Shown here in pieces: positions 26,102 to 34,954 of a DNA stretch of 64,000 nucleotides. The position numbers were made by a program, and so were the translations under genes. How positions within the stretch are numbered: the first letter of the stretch is position 1; the number at the start of each line of letters is the position of its first letter. The stretch is from Rhodanobacter sp. DHB23 (GTDB taxonomy: Bacteria; Pseudomonadota; Gammaproteobacteria; Xanthomonadales; Rhodanobacteraceae), in the NCBI RefSeq assembly GCF_014842975.1, contig NZ_JACYXK010000022.1:1-64000 (forward strand). The letters are read 5' to 3'. The notes beneath the pieces are model-generated. The model was not told the DNA's origin and did no database searches. It saw nothing but the letters and a program-made list of their open reading frames with translations.

Positions 26102-27889
26102 TTAGCGCTGGTACAACATGCCGTTCGCCACCGCGGCGGCATTCCACGAACCCCAGCCGGATGCCTGGTTGTACCGGCCCGGCACCACCGAGTACGCCCC
26201 GTTGCTGCCGCCGGTGAGGAAGTTGTAGCAGTCGAGGCAATCGCCCCTGGTCTTTTTCACTTGCGCCGTGCCGATGTCGTAGAAGGTCTGCGGCCAGAAA
26301 TACGGCGGGATGCCGCTCTGCAGGATCCGCGCATACGTGCCGGCCAGCAGCGGCGCCGCAAGGCTGGTGCCGCCATAGACGGCCCATTCCTGCTGCAGCG
26401 TGCCGGTGCTGTCGACGTAGCCGGTGACCACCCACAGGCCGGTGTTGGGGTCGCCGTCCATCACGAAGTCCGGCGTGCCGCGCATGCTGCCGACGACGTT
26501 CGCCACGGCGTCCTGGTACCAGGGACGCGGTTCGGTCGCGGCCGGGCCGCTTTCGCTGTCCACCCACAGCGTCTCGTGGTCGTAGGTGCTGTACGAGTCG
26601 GCCGTGTTGACGAGGGTGGACGCGCCCACCGAGACGACGTAGGGCGAACTGGCCGGGAAGCCGGTGGAGCTGGCGTTGTCGGAGCAGCCCGGATAGCCGC
26701 CGTCGTCCTGGGTGACGGCGAACACGGTGAGGCCCTTGGCGATCGCCGCGTACAGTTCCTGGTCCCAGCTGTCGCGCAGGTCCTGCGGGATGTCCGAGTC
26801 GCACGAGGCCGCGAACGACAGCGAGATGGTGGTGTGGTCGTCGTTGACGGCGGCGGCAACCGCGGTCAGCTCGTCGCCCAGGTCGGTCGACGGTGCCGAG
26901 TAGAACGCGATCTGCTGCAGGCCGCCGCTCATGGCCGTGACGGCATCGATGTCGAGTACTGCCTCGGTCTGTGCCTCGTAATCGCCAGTGGTGTATCCGG
27001 TGGGATAGGTGATGTCGAGCGGAATCGGCGTGATGCCATAGGCGTTGGCCCAGGTCTGGTACAGCGTGGGGGTCTGGCCCTGGTCGCCCACGCCGATGAT
27101 CGCCACTGACTGGTTCGATGCGGGCGCCAGGCTGCTGGCGCTGTAGAGCTGCGGAAAGTCCGTGGGCGCATGCACGCATTCGCGGCAGGCCACGGTGGTG
27201 TCGCCGGAGGCCGCCTGCGTGGCCGGCGCCTTCTTGCCCTTCGCGGGAACCTTGGCCGTGAGCTTCGGCCCGTTCTTGCCCACCGTGGCCGCCTTCGCGG
27301 CCGACAGGCCACGCTCGCTGTACGAGCGCAAGCCCAGCACTGCGCCGACTACCCCGCCCAACGAAGCCGGGATCCGCACCGTATCGGCATTGGCTATGCC
27401 CGAGCCATTGGCATTGGTCACCTTGTACAGGCGCGTGCCGAAAGCCGACTGCACGCTGGCCGCCGTGCCCGTGGCGGTGACCATGGTGTTGTCCTTCGAC
27501 ACCTGAATCTTGTTGAAGCCATTGGCGCGCAGGAAGTCGACGACGCGCGTCACATCGTCGCCGTGCGGCAGGTAGCGCGCCGCGAGGTCGCTGTTGGTCA
27601 GTGGCGTGTGCGCATGCGTGCGCACGAGGTCGGCCATCTGCTTGAGATCGTCCGTGTCGTGCATCTTCAGCACCACGTTGACGCGCACCGGCTCGAACGC
27701 GCCCATCAGGCTCGCCTTGTCGGTGGATTGCAGCGCGACGCCCTGCGCAAGGGCCACGTTCGTGCCGCCTGTCGCGGCACTGCCTGCCGGCGGACTGCCG
27801 GTCGCCAGCGCGCCCCCCGTCGCGCTGGTGCATGCCAAACCGCACACGGCAATCCTCATTGCCGCGGACAACTTCGTTTTCCGGATCAT
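26102..27889 (-). CDS. S53 (sedolisin/kumamolisin-like) serine-carboxyl protease
   Basis: 595-residue secreted endopeptidase that works at acid pH in known relatives, some of which degrade collagen. A signal sequence (1-30) is followed by a Pro-kumamolisin activation domain (about 45-195), a basic Lys/Ala-rich linker (about 196-230) and the catalytic domain. Catalytic Glu309 and Asp313 lie in QTEAVLDID and Ser509 in YGGTSLAAP. The ISLSFA segment and the C-terminal GDCLDCYN calcium-site region are present. ATG 27889 has GGGGAGAGA just upstream. It is divergent from the hydroxyproline genes. Confidence 0.9.
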   Translation of the reverse strand: MIRKTKLSAAMRIAVCGLACTSATGGALATGSPPAGSAATGGTNVALAQGVALQSTDKASLMGAFEPVRVNVVLKMHDTDDLKQMADLVRTHAHTPLTNSDLAARYLPHGDDVTRVVDFLRANGFNKIQVSKDNTMVTATGTAASVQSAFGTRLYKVTNANGSGIANADTVRIPASLGGVVGAVLGLRSYSERGLSAAKAATVGKNGPKLTAKVPAKGKKAPATQAASGDTTVACRECVHAPTDFPQLYSASSLAPASNQSVAIIGVGDQGQTPTLYQTWANAYGITPIPLDITYPTGYTTGDYEAQTEAVLDIDAVTAMSGGLQQIAFYSAPSTDLGDELTAVAAAVNDDHTTISLSFAASCDSDIPQDLRDSWDQELYAAIAKGLTVFAVTQDDGGYPGCSDNASSTGFPASSPYVVSVGASTLVNTADSYSTYDHETLWVDSESGPAATEPRPWYQDAVANVVGSMRGTPDFVMDGDPNTGLWVVTGYVDSTGTLQQEWAVYGGTSLAAPLLAGTYARILQSGIPPYFWPQTFYDIGTAQVKKTRGDCLDCYNFLTGGSNGAYSVVPGRYNQASGWGSWNAAAVANGMLYQR

Positions 27890-28123
27890 TGGTTCTCTCC
27901 CCGCATTGGTCATGGGCCAGTCCATCGGACGATGGCTGGATACGTCGGGCCGAACATCAGCCAGAGCCCCTCATGCGCTGACGGGTCGCAGTATTGAAAC
28001 CATCGCCGGTGGCGTCTTGATCGGATTCGTCCGGGAGGCGTGCGGAATTTGCACGGGAACGACGCAAGGCGGCCGCGCGCTGCCATGCTTGGCGCCAGTG
28101 CCTTTGCCGGAACGATCACGCAG

Positions 28124-29137
28124 ATGGGCGACTACATCCGCCAACTCCACACCGTCGACCTGCACACCGGCGGCGAGCCGCTGCGCGTCGTGCTTTCCGG
28201 ATTGCCGCCATTGCCGGCGGGCACCATGCTGGAAAAGCGCGCCTGGCTGCGCGAACGCCACGACGACGTCCGCCGCTTCCTGATGCTGGAGCCGCGCGGC
28301 CATGCCGACATGTACGGCGCCTACCTGTTCCCGCCGGTCACGCCCGGCGCGGACTTCGGCGTGGTCTTCCTGCACAACGAGGGCTACAGCGACATGTGCG
28401 GGCACGGCATCATCGCGCTCGGCAAGCTGCTGGTGGAGCTGGGCATGGTCGAGCGGCAAGCGCCGCGCACGCGCATCGCGTTCGACGCGCCCGCCGGCTT
28501 CATCGAGGCGTGGGTGGAATGGGACGGCCGGCGCGCCGGGCGCACCACGTTCCGCAACGTGCCCGGCTTCATCTACCGGCGCGATGTCGCCGTGCAGACA
28601 CGCGACTTCGGCGCGATCACCGGCGACATCGTGTTCGGCGGGGCGTTCTACTACTACTTCAGCGCGCCGGACGGGCTGGCCATCGAGCCCGAGAACGTGC
28701 GCCCGCTGATCGAACTCGGTGCGCAGGCGAAGGCCGCCGTGGTCGCGCAGGTGAAAATCCGGCACCCGCTGGAGCCCGGCTTGAACACGCTCTACGGCAG
28801 CATCATCGACGGCCCATCGAACGCGGCGGGCGCCGGCGCCGACCAGAGCAACGTCTGCATCTTCGCCGACCGCGAAGTGGATCGTTCGCCCACCGGCACC
28901 GGCAGCTCGGGCCGCGCCGCGCAACTGTTCCTGCGCGACCGGCTTGGCCTGGGCCAGCCCTACGTCAATGCCAGCATCGTCGGCAGCCGCTTCGAAGCGC
29001 GCGTGGTGGAAACCGTGCCGGTCGGTCCATTCGATGGTGCCATCACCGAAGTGACCGGCGACGCGCACATCATGGGCTTCAACCAGTGGGTGCTGGAACG
29101 CGACGACCCATTCCCGCAAGGGTTCTTCCTGCGATGA
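28124..29137 (+). CDS. trans-3-hydroxy-L-proline dehydratase
   Basis: 337-residue member of the proline racemase family. Racemases and 4-hydroxyproline epimerases use two cysteines. Here the first is Cys92 (SDMCGHG), but the second position is Thr257 (DRSPTGTGSS), the known mark of trans-3-hydroxy-L-proline dehydratases. The product is delta-1-pyrroline-2-carboxylate, the substrate of the next gene's enzyme. I start at ATG 28124 (MGDYIRQLHT), which matches the family's N-terminus; a longer frame starting at 28040 adds nonconserved residues. The stop overlaps the next start as ATGA. Confidence 0.9.
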   Translation: MGDYIRQLHTVDLHTGGEPLRVVLSGLPPLPAGTMLEKRAWLRERHDDVRRFLMLEPRGHADMYGAYLFPPVTPGADFGVVFLHNEGYSDMCGHGIIALGKLLVELGMVERQAPRTRIAFDAPAGFIEAWVEWDGRRAGRTTFRNVPGFIYRRDVAVQTRDFGAITGDIVFGGAFYYYFSAPDGLAIEPENVRPLIELGAQAKAAVVAQVKIRHPLEPGLNTLYGSIIDGPSNAAGAGADQSNVCIFADREVDRSPTGTGSSGRAAQLFLRDRLGLGQPYVNASIVGSRFEARVVETVPVGPFDGAITEVTGDAHIMGFNQWVLERDDPFPQGFFLR

Positions 29138-30168
29138 GCGCCACGACTGCCGGCGCCCTGCGCGTGCCGCTGGACGAACTCGCCGGGCGGATTCGCGCGG
29201 CCCTGCGCGGCTTGGGCCTGGCCGAAGCGCACGTGCAGGCGATGGCGCGCGTGATCGCCGCCGGCCAGCGCGACGCCTGCCAGTCGCACGGCATCTACCG
29301 CGTGCTGACCTGCGCGCGGACCGTGCGTGCCGGCAAGGTCGATCTGCACGCCGAGCCCGTGGTCGAGGCCGACGGCAGTGCCGTGGTGCGCGTGGATGCG
29401 CGCCATGCGTTCTCGCCGCTGGCCTTCGAGCGCGGCCTGCCGATGCTGGCCGAGGTGACACGCAGGCACGGCGTTGGCGCGCTGGCGATACGCCACTGCT
29501 TCCACTTCTCCGCGTTGTGGCCGGAGATCGAGATGATCACCGCGCACGGCCTCGCCGCACTGGCGATGACGCCCAGCCATGCCTGGGTTGCGCCTGCCGG
29601 CGGCCACAAGCCGGTGTTCGGCACCAACCCGATCGCCTTCGGCTGGCCGCGCCCCGGCCCGACTCCGCTGGTGTTCGACTTCGCCACCAGCGCGATCGCG
29701 CGTGGCGACCTGGAGTTGCACCGCCGCACCGGCACGCCGCTGCCGCCCGATTGCGGCGTGGATGCGGCAGGCCATCCGTCCACCGACCCTGTCGCGGTCG
29801 CGAGCGGCGCGATGCGCGCCTTCGGCGGCCACAAGGGTTCGGCGTTGGCGATGATGGTGGAGCTGATGGCGGGCGCGCTGATCGGCGACTGGACCAGCCG
29901 CGAGTCGCTGGACTTCGATGCCGGTGCGGGTGCCGCGCCCTGCCACGGCGAACTGATCCTCGCCTTCGATCCCGTGCGTCTCGGTGGGGCGGACTCTGTC
30001 GATGGCCAGCGGCGCGCGGAGGACATGTTCGATGCGATCACCGCGCAAGGCGCACGGCTGCCTTCGCAACGCCGCTTCGAGGCGCGCGAGCGCAGCCTGC
30101 GCGAAGGCGTGACGGTGCCGGCGGGGCTTTATCGCGAGATGCTGGCGATGGCCGGGGGCGTCGCGTAA
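29134..30168 (+). CDS. Ldh-family delta-1-pyrroline-2-carboxylate reductase
   Basis: 344-residue NAD(P)H-dependent oxidoreductase of the malate/L-lactate dehydrogenase (Ldh2) family, which includes delta-1-piperideine/pyrroline-2-carboxylate reductases. The family segments SHGIYRV, HCFHFSALWP, VFGTNPIAFGWP, FDFATSAIARG and FGGHKGSALAMMVE are visible. It overlaps the dehydratase gene by 4 bases, so the pair should convert trans-3-hydroxy-L-proline to L-proline in the cytoplasm. The specific substrate is inferred from this pairing. Confidence 0.88.
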   Translation: MSATTAGALRVPLDELAGRIRAALRGLGLAEAHVQAMARVIAAGQRDACQSHGIYRVLTCARTVRAGKVDLHAEPVVEADGSAVVRVDARHAFSPLAFERGLPMLAEVTRRHGVGALAIRHCFHFSALWPEIEMITAHGLAALAMTPSHAWVAPAGGHKPVFGTNPIAFGWPRPGPTPLVFDFATSAIARGDLELHRRTGTPLPPDCGVDAAGHPSTDPVAVASGAMRAFGGHKGSALAMMVELMAGALIGDWTSRESLDFDAGAGAAPCHGELILAFDPVRLGGADSVDGQRRAEDMFDAITAQGARLPSQRRFEARERSLREGVTVPAGLYREMLAMAGGVA

Positions 30169-30246
30169 CGCGATAAGGCTGCAAGCCTTGCAGGTTTCCG
30201 TGTTGGCCAATGGAACAGGTAAGTGGATTTCTCGAGAACCTTGCCA

Positions 30247-30380
30247 GTGAGTCCCTCTCCCTTCGGGAGAGGGTTCCCGAAGGGCGGGTGGGGGTTCGGG
30301 CGGAGCGAAATGTTGGTGACTTGCGCAGGGCGCCGGTAACGCGCTTCGGCCGAACCCTCCCGAAGGGAGAGGGGAGCAGG
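30247..30380. repeat. Family 2 CCCTCTCCC-type palindromic repeat, copy 3
   Basis: Outer arms GTCCCTCTCCCTTCGGGAG and CCCGAAGGGAGAGGGGAG; the inside shares GGGTTCGGGCGGAGCGAA and TTGGTGACTTGCGCA with the copy at 3576-3768. It separates the convergent reductase and alpha-galactosidase genes, ending 7 bases from the latter's stop. Confidence 0.82.
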
Positions 30381-30386
30381 GCGCAC

Positions 30387-31574
30387 TCACTCCATCCGCA
30401 GCATCACCACGCCATGCGAAGCCACGTTCGCAGTGAAGCTGCCATGTGCGTCCGGCAGGTTCCTGTGCGTCCACAGGTCGCGCACCTTCAGGCGCAGCGA
30501 TGCTGGCAGGTCCAGGTCAGCCCAATTCACAGTGATCGCGTGGGCGCTGGCGCCGCGGTTGAGCAGCAGCACGGCGCGGCCACCGCCCTTGAGCGGGCGC
30601 GCCCAGACTTCGTAATCGTCGTGCTTGGCGACACGCCTGGCCTCGATGCCCAGCGGGTCCTGGTCCACCGCGATCACCTCGCGGTTGGTGAGGATGGCCT
30701 TGGTCTCGGCGCTCATGCTGGCGAGGTCGTTGCCGGCCATCAGCGGTGCGGCCAGCATCGCCCACAGGCTGAAGTGGGACTGGTATTCCGTGTTGCTCAT
30801 GCCGCCGTTGCCCACTTCCAGCATGTCCGGATCGTTCCAGTGGCCGGGCCCGGCAAAGCCGTCCAGCCCCACCTGCAGGTCGAGGATGGCCAGCACGCTG
30901 TGCTGGTAGCCGTCCTGGCCCGACCAGTGGTCGTAGATGTCGTCGGTGGTGCGCCAGAGGTTGCCGACGTTCTTCGCCCACAGCCACGGCTTGTTGACAC
31001 CCCATTCGCAGATGCTGAACACGATGGGGCGGCCGGTGGCGCGCAAGGCGTCGCTCATCGTGGTGTAGGTGGACTGTGCGTCCTGCGTATAGGTGGAGCA
31101 CCAGTCGTATTTCAGGTAATCGACGCCCCACGAGGCGTAGGTGCGCGCGTCCTGGTACTCGTGGCCCCAGCTGCCGGGGCGGCCGCCGCAGGTCTTCGCG
31201 CCGGCGTCGGAGTAGATGCCGAACTTCAGCCCCCTGGCGTGGATGTAGTCGCCCAGCGCCTTCATGCCGGAGGGGAAGCGCTGCGGGTCGGCCTGGATGT
31301 TGCCCTGCGCATCGCGCTGCACCTGCCAGCAATCGTCGATGACGATGTAGGTATAGCCGGCATCGCGCATGCCGGAACTGACCATGGTGTCCGCGGCCTG
31401 CCTGATCAGCTTCTCGCTGACGTTGCAGCCGAACTTGTTCCAGGTGTTCCAGCCCATCGGCGGCGTCGGCGCCAGCCCGTTCGGCGTGCGCGGTGGTGTG
31501 GTTTCCGCGGCGTGCAACGTGCCCGCCATCAACACGCAGGCAAGCACCATCAACAGCGTATGCAGTCGTTTCAC
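30387..31574 (-). CDS. GH27 alpha-galactosidase, downstream paralogue
   Basis: 395-residue exported glycoside hydrolase that removes alpha-1,6-linked galactose from oligosaccharides or galactomannan. A signal peptide (about 1-23, ending LHAAE) precedes a TIM barrel. The nucleophile is Asp157 in YLKYDWC and the acid/base is Asp212 in the RTTDD motif; PPMGWNTWN and WNDPDMLE are typical. A C-terminal beta domain follows. The frame opens with TTG 31592 overlapping the upstream stop, but GTG 31574 has GAGGG 7 nt upstream and starts the signal peptide, so I chose it. It is a close paralogue of the gene before it. Confidence 0.92.
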   Translation of the reverse strand: MKRLHTLLMVLACVLMAGTLHAAETTPPRTPNGLAPTPPMGWNTWNKFGCNVSEKLIRQAADTMVSSGMRDAGYTYIVIDDCWQVQRDAQGNIQADPQRFPSGMKALGDYIHARGLKFGIYSDAGAKTCGGRPGSWGHEYQDARTYASWGVDYLKYDWCSTYTQDAQSTYTTMSDALRATGRPIVFSICEWGVNKPWLWAKNVGNLWRTTDDIYDHWSGQDGYQHSVLAILDLQVGLDGFAGPGHWNDPDMLEVGNGGMSNTEYQSHFSLWAMLAAPLMAGNDLASMSAETKAILTNREVIAVDQDPLGIEARRVAKHDDYEVWARPLKGGGRAVLLLNRGASAHAITVNWADLDLPASLRLKVRDLWTHRNLPDAHGSFTANVASHGVVMLRME

Positions 31575-31588
31575 CAGTCGTCCCTCAA

Positions 31589-32791
31589 TCAATTGTCGAT
31601 GCGAACCATCACCACGCCGTGCGAGGGAACCTCGGCGGCGAAGCTGTCACGCGCTGGCGGAAGATCCTTGTGTTGCCACAGGTCGCGCACGTGCATGGGC
31701 GTGCCCCTGGGATAGCCGAGCATGTCCCAGTCCGCGGTGATGCGGCTGGCCTGTGCGCCCCGGTTGAACAGCACCACGGCGCGGCCACCGCCCTTGAGCG
31801 GCCTGGACCACACCTCGCGGTCGCCGTCCTTGAACACGCGTTGCCCCTGCACGCCCAGCGCGTCCTGGTCCACCGCGATCACTTCACGGTTGGTGAGGAT
31901 GGCCTTCGTGGCCGCATCCATGTGGGCGAGGTCGTTGCCGGCGATCAGCGGCGCGGCCATCTCGGCCCACAGGCTGAACTGCGACTTGTATTCCTCGTTG
32001 CTCATGCCGCCGTTGCCGATTTCCAGCATGTCGGGGTCGTTCCAGTGGCCGGGGCCGGCGTAGTGCGCGAGGTCGGCCTGCATGTCCACGATGTTGGTCA
32101 TGCCGTTGTAGTGGCCGTCGCGGCTTTCCCAGCCGTCGTAGATGTCGCCGGTGGTGCGCCACAGGTTGCCGACGCTCTGCGCCCACAACCAGTCCTTGTT
32201 GCTGCCCCAGTCGCACAGGCTGAACACGATGGGACGGCCGCTGGCGCGCAGCGCGTCGCTCATCAGCGTGTAGACGGACTGGCCGTTTTCCGTGCTGGTG
32301 TGGCACCAGTCGTATTTCAGATAATCGACGCCCCAGGAGGCGTAGGTGCGTGCGTCCTGGTATTCGTGCCCGCGGCTGCCGGGGCGGCCGGCGCAGGTCT
32401 GCGTGCCCGCGTCGGAGTAGATGCCGAACTTCAGTCCCTTGGCGTGGATGTAGTCGGCCAGCGCCTTGATGCCGGACAGGAAGCGCTTGGCATCGGCGGT
32501 GATGTTGCCTTCGGCGTCGCGCGGGCCGTGCCAGCAATCGTCGATCACCACGTACTGGTAGCCGGCATCCTTCATGCCGGAACTGACCATCGCATCGGCG
32601 GCGGCGCGGATGGTCTGCTCGTCGATGTTGCAGCCGAAATGGTTCCACGAGTTCCAGCCCATCGGCGGAGTGAGCGCCAACCCGTTCGGTTGCCGTGGTG
32701 GCAGCGGCGGTTGCCCCCCGGCGTAAGCGGGTGATGTGGCGCAGGCGAGCCACGACAACAGCATGAAACCCGACAGGACCATCCAGCGCAT
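31589..32791 (-). CDS. GH27 alpha-galactosidase, upstream paralogue
   Basis: 400-residue exported alpha-galactosidase with a signal peptide ending near PAYAGG (about residue 25). The nucleophile is Asp161 (YLKYDWC), the acid/base Asp215 (RTTGD), and PPMGWNSWN and WNDPDMLE are conserved. ATG 32791 has GGGGAGA 5 nt upstream. It is the first gene of a two-gene unit and is highly similar along its length to the next gene, so the pair arose by tandem duplication. A dyad at 32863-32880 upstream could be its operator. Confidence 0.92.
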   Translation of the reverse strand: MRWMVLSGFMLLSWLACATSPAYAGGQPPLPPRQPNGLALTPPMGWNSWNHFGCNIDEQTIRAAADAMVSSGMKDAGYQYVVIDDCWHGPRDAEGNITADAKRFLSGIKALADYIHAKGLKFGIYSDAGTQTCAGRPGSRGHEYQDARTYASWGVDYLKYDWCHTSTENGQSVYTLMSDALRASGRPIVFSLCDWGSNKDWLWAQSVGNLWRTTGDIYDGWESRDGHYNGMTNIVDMQADLAHYAGPGHWNDPDMLEIGNGGMSNEEYKSQFSLWAEMAAPLIAGNDLAHMDAATKAILTNREVIAVDQDALGVQGQRVFKDGDREVWSRPLKGGGRAVVLFNRGAQASRITADWDMLGYPRGTPMHVRDLWQHKDLPPARDSFAAEVPSHGVVMVRIDN

Positions 32792-32862
32792 CGACTTCTC
32801 CCCGGCATGTGGAAACGTGCGGAACAACGCATCCGGCGGATTTCGCGGCGTGCGCAGCCGAA

Positions 32863-32880
32863 GTCGGAATAATGTCCGAC
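32863..32880. promoter_or_regulatory. Putative operator upstream of the alpha-galactosidase genes
   Basis: Perfect inverted repeat GTCGGA-ATAATG-TCCGAC. On the minus strand, just upstream of it, is a TTGACA hexamer at 32890-32885. A regulator bound here could control the galactosidase pair. The regulator is not identified. Confidence 0.4.
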
Positions 32881-32977
32881 AATTTGTCAATTCTGCGATG
32901 ATCTGGCCGTCCATACAACATTGCTTTGCAGCACGAAGGGGTGCGGCGACGCCGGCGGTGGCGGCGATGGGCATGGC

Positions 32978-32983
32978 TATACT
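32978..32983 (+). promoter_or_regulatory. Possible -10 element of hemD
   Basis: TATACT hexamer 47 bases before the hemD start in otherwise GC-rich sequence. The -35 region is weak. It lies downstream of an in-frame ATG at 32736 that could otherwise be read as the start, which supports the shorter hemD. Confidence 0.35.
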
Positions 32984-33029
32984 CGTGCTCCGTTGCCCGC
33001 GCGATGCGGGCTGGCCAGCCGGGCGCCGC

Positions 33030-33785
33030 ATGGGTCGCAAGCCGCACATTCCGTCGTTGCATGGCCGCGTGGTGGTGATCACCCGGCCGGCCGGCACTGC
33101 CGCCGCGCTGGCGCGGCGTGTGCGTGCCGGCGCTGGCGTGCCGCTGCTGTTGCCGGGCCTGTCGTTGCGCGCGATCGACGATCCGCAACTGCCTGCGCAG
33201 ATGCGCGCCGCGTTGAAGGACGACTGCCTGCTGTTCACCAGCCCTGCCGCCGTGCGCTTCGCTGCCGCGCTGTCGTCCTTGCGCAGCAGGGCCACGGTGT
33301 TCGCGGTGGGACAGGGCACGGCACAGGCGCTGCGCCGCCATGGCGTGCCGGCGCAAGCCCCGTCGCGGCAGGACAGCGAGGGCCTGCTCGACCTGCCTGC
33401 GCTGCAGGAGCTGCACGGCAAGCGCGTGACCTTGATCGGTGCGCCTGGTGGTCGCGGCCTGTTGCGCGAGCAACTGGTTGTGCGAGGGGCGCAGTTGCGC
33501 GAGCTGCATGTGTACCAGCGCGTGCCGCCGCGATTGGACCGGCGGCATGTCGAGGCGGTGCAGGCGCTGCCGCGTTCGGCGCGCGTGCTGGTTTCCAGCG
33601 CCGAGGCCTTGCACAACCTGTCGCAGCGGTTGCCGGCATCGGCATGGACGCGTTTGCGCACGGCGGTGGCCGTGGTCAGCAGCGGGCGACTGGCGCAGGC
33701 GACGCATGCAGCGGGTTTCGCGCGCATCGTGCAGGCGGAGTCCGCACTCGCCGCCGATCTGCTCGATGCCGCGGCACGGCGCTGA
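33030..33785 (+). CDS. hemD: Uroporphyrinogen-III synthase
   Basis: 251-residue cytoplasmic enzyme that closes and inverts ring D of hydroxymethylbilane in tetrapyrrole synthesis. The family is poorly conserved. The recognisable parts are VVVITRPAG at the start, LLFTSPAAVRFA, FAVGQGTAQAL, VTLIGAPGGRGLLREQL, VYQRVPP and VLVSSAEALHNL. It heads a hemD-hemX-hemY run on the plus strand, the order known from Xanthomonas and other proteobacteria, which strengthens the call. ATG 33030 is chosen from family length. Confidence 0.9.
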   Translation: MGRKPHIPSLHGRVVVITRPAGTAAALARRVRAGAGVPLLLPGLSLRAIDDPQLPAQMRAALKDDCLLFTSPAAVRFAAALSSLRSRATVFAVGQGTAQALRRHGVPAQAPSRQDSEGLLDLPALQELHGKRVTLIGAPGGRGLLREQLVVRGAQLRELHVYQRVPPRLDRRHVEAVQALPRSARVLVSSAEALHNLSQRLPASAWTRLRTAVAVVSSGRLAQATHAAGFARIVQAESALAADLLDAAARR

Positions 33786-33838
33786 CCGTTTCACGAGCTT
33801 GCAACGAACGCCCGCAGCCTGCCTGTTAGCATGCGGGC

Positions 33839-34954
33839 ATGAACGAAAACGACTCCACGCAGTCCTCCGCGCCGCTCACTGCGCAGCGCCCCGGCAAATC
33901 CGCGCCGCGTGATGCCGCGCCGCGCGGCGGCAGCATCGCGCTGGCCTTGTTGCTGGCCTTGCTCGCCCTGCTGGCTTCCGGCTACGTGGGCTGGCGGCAG
34001 TGGCAGCAGCGCCAGTCCCGCGTCGCCGATGCGCATGCGCTGGATGCCATGCAGCAGCGGGTGGCCGCGCTGGAATCCGCGCTGGCCAGCGGCAGCGGCG
34101 GTCGCGCCAACCTTGCGCAACGACTGGATGCCTCCGACCAGCTCGACCGCGCCCTGCAGGCCGCGCAGCAGGCGCAGGGCGATCGCCTGCGCGAGCTGGA
34201 AGCGGCGGTGGGCAAGCTCTCCGAAAGCACGCTCTCCGCGCACGACGGCACCCTGCTCGACGAAACCGAATCGCTGTTGCGCATGGCCAGGGAGCGCTAC
34301 GAGCTGTTCCACGACGCGCAAGGCGCGGCCGCCGCCTATGCGCTGGCCGCGCAGACCCTGGCGGCGGTGAATGACGGTGCGTTCGCCGGCCTGCGCCAGA
34401 ACGTCGATGCCGAACGGCTGGCCTTGCTCGCCAGCCAGCCGACCGCCCAGGCCGATGCATCGGCAAAGCTCACCGCCTTGCGCGATGCCGTTCCCGGCCT
34501 GCCGCTGAAACCGCTGGACACGCCGGCGAGCGCGGCGTCGACCGGCGCGTGGACGCGCGTGGCCAACGCGCTGACCGGCGTGCTCAGCGTGCAGCGCGAC
34601 GACGGCGCGCCGCTGGCGGTGGCCGATGCGCGCTTCGCGCGCGAGCTGGTGGCGCTGGATCTCGCGCAGGCGCAGGCCGCGCTGCTGGCGCACGATCCCA
34701 GGGCCTACGCGTCCGCGCTGCAGCGTGCCGACGCCGGGCTTGCCGGCCAGTTCGATGGCAGCGCCGATGCCGTGCGGCAGGCACGCGGCACGCTGAAGCA
34801 ACTCGCCGCGGCCGTGCCGAACGACACGAGCGTGCAGCTTGGCGCGGCGCTGGCCGAACTGCGCAACCTGCGCGCGGTGCACGCGTTGTCGAACAGCCCC
34901 GCACCTGCGGCCAGCACGTCCGCGCCGGCGCACGCTGCGGGGGCCGTGCGATGA
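33839..34954 (+). CDS. hemX: HemX-like membrane protein
   Basis: 371 residues. A short basic cytoplasmic N-terminus and one membrane helix (about 32-54) are followed by a long coiled-coil-rich periplasmic part (about 60-130) and a helical domain. This is the HemX family, often labelled as a uroporphyrinogen C-methyltransferase although it lacks a methyltransferase fold. Its role in heme synthesis is unclear. Its stop overlaps hemY as ATGA. Confidence 0.88.
   Translation: MNENDSTQSSAPLTAQRPGKSAPRDAAPRGGSIALALLLALLALLASGYVGWRQWQQRQSRVADAHALDAMQQRVAALESALASGSGGRANLAQRLDASDQLDRALQAAQQAQGDRLRELEAAVGKLSESTLSAHDGTLLDETESLLRMARERYELFHDAQGAAAAYALAAQTLAAVNDGAFAGLRQNVDAERLALLASQPTAQADASAKLTALRDAVPGLPLKPLDTPASAASTGAWTRVANALTGVLSVQRDDGAPLAVADARFARELVALDLAQAQAALLAHDPRAYASALQRADAGLAGQFDGSADAVRQARGTLKQLAAAVPNDTSVQLGAALAELRNLRAVHALSNSPAPAASTSAPAHAAGAVR

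Noticed and set aside
33839-34954. Uroporphyrinogen-III C-methyltransferase activity for the hemX product
   Set aside because: There is no methyltransferase fold or SAM motif; it is a one-helix coiled-coil membrane protein.
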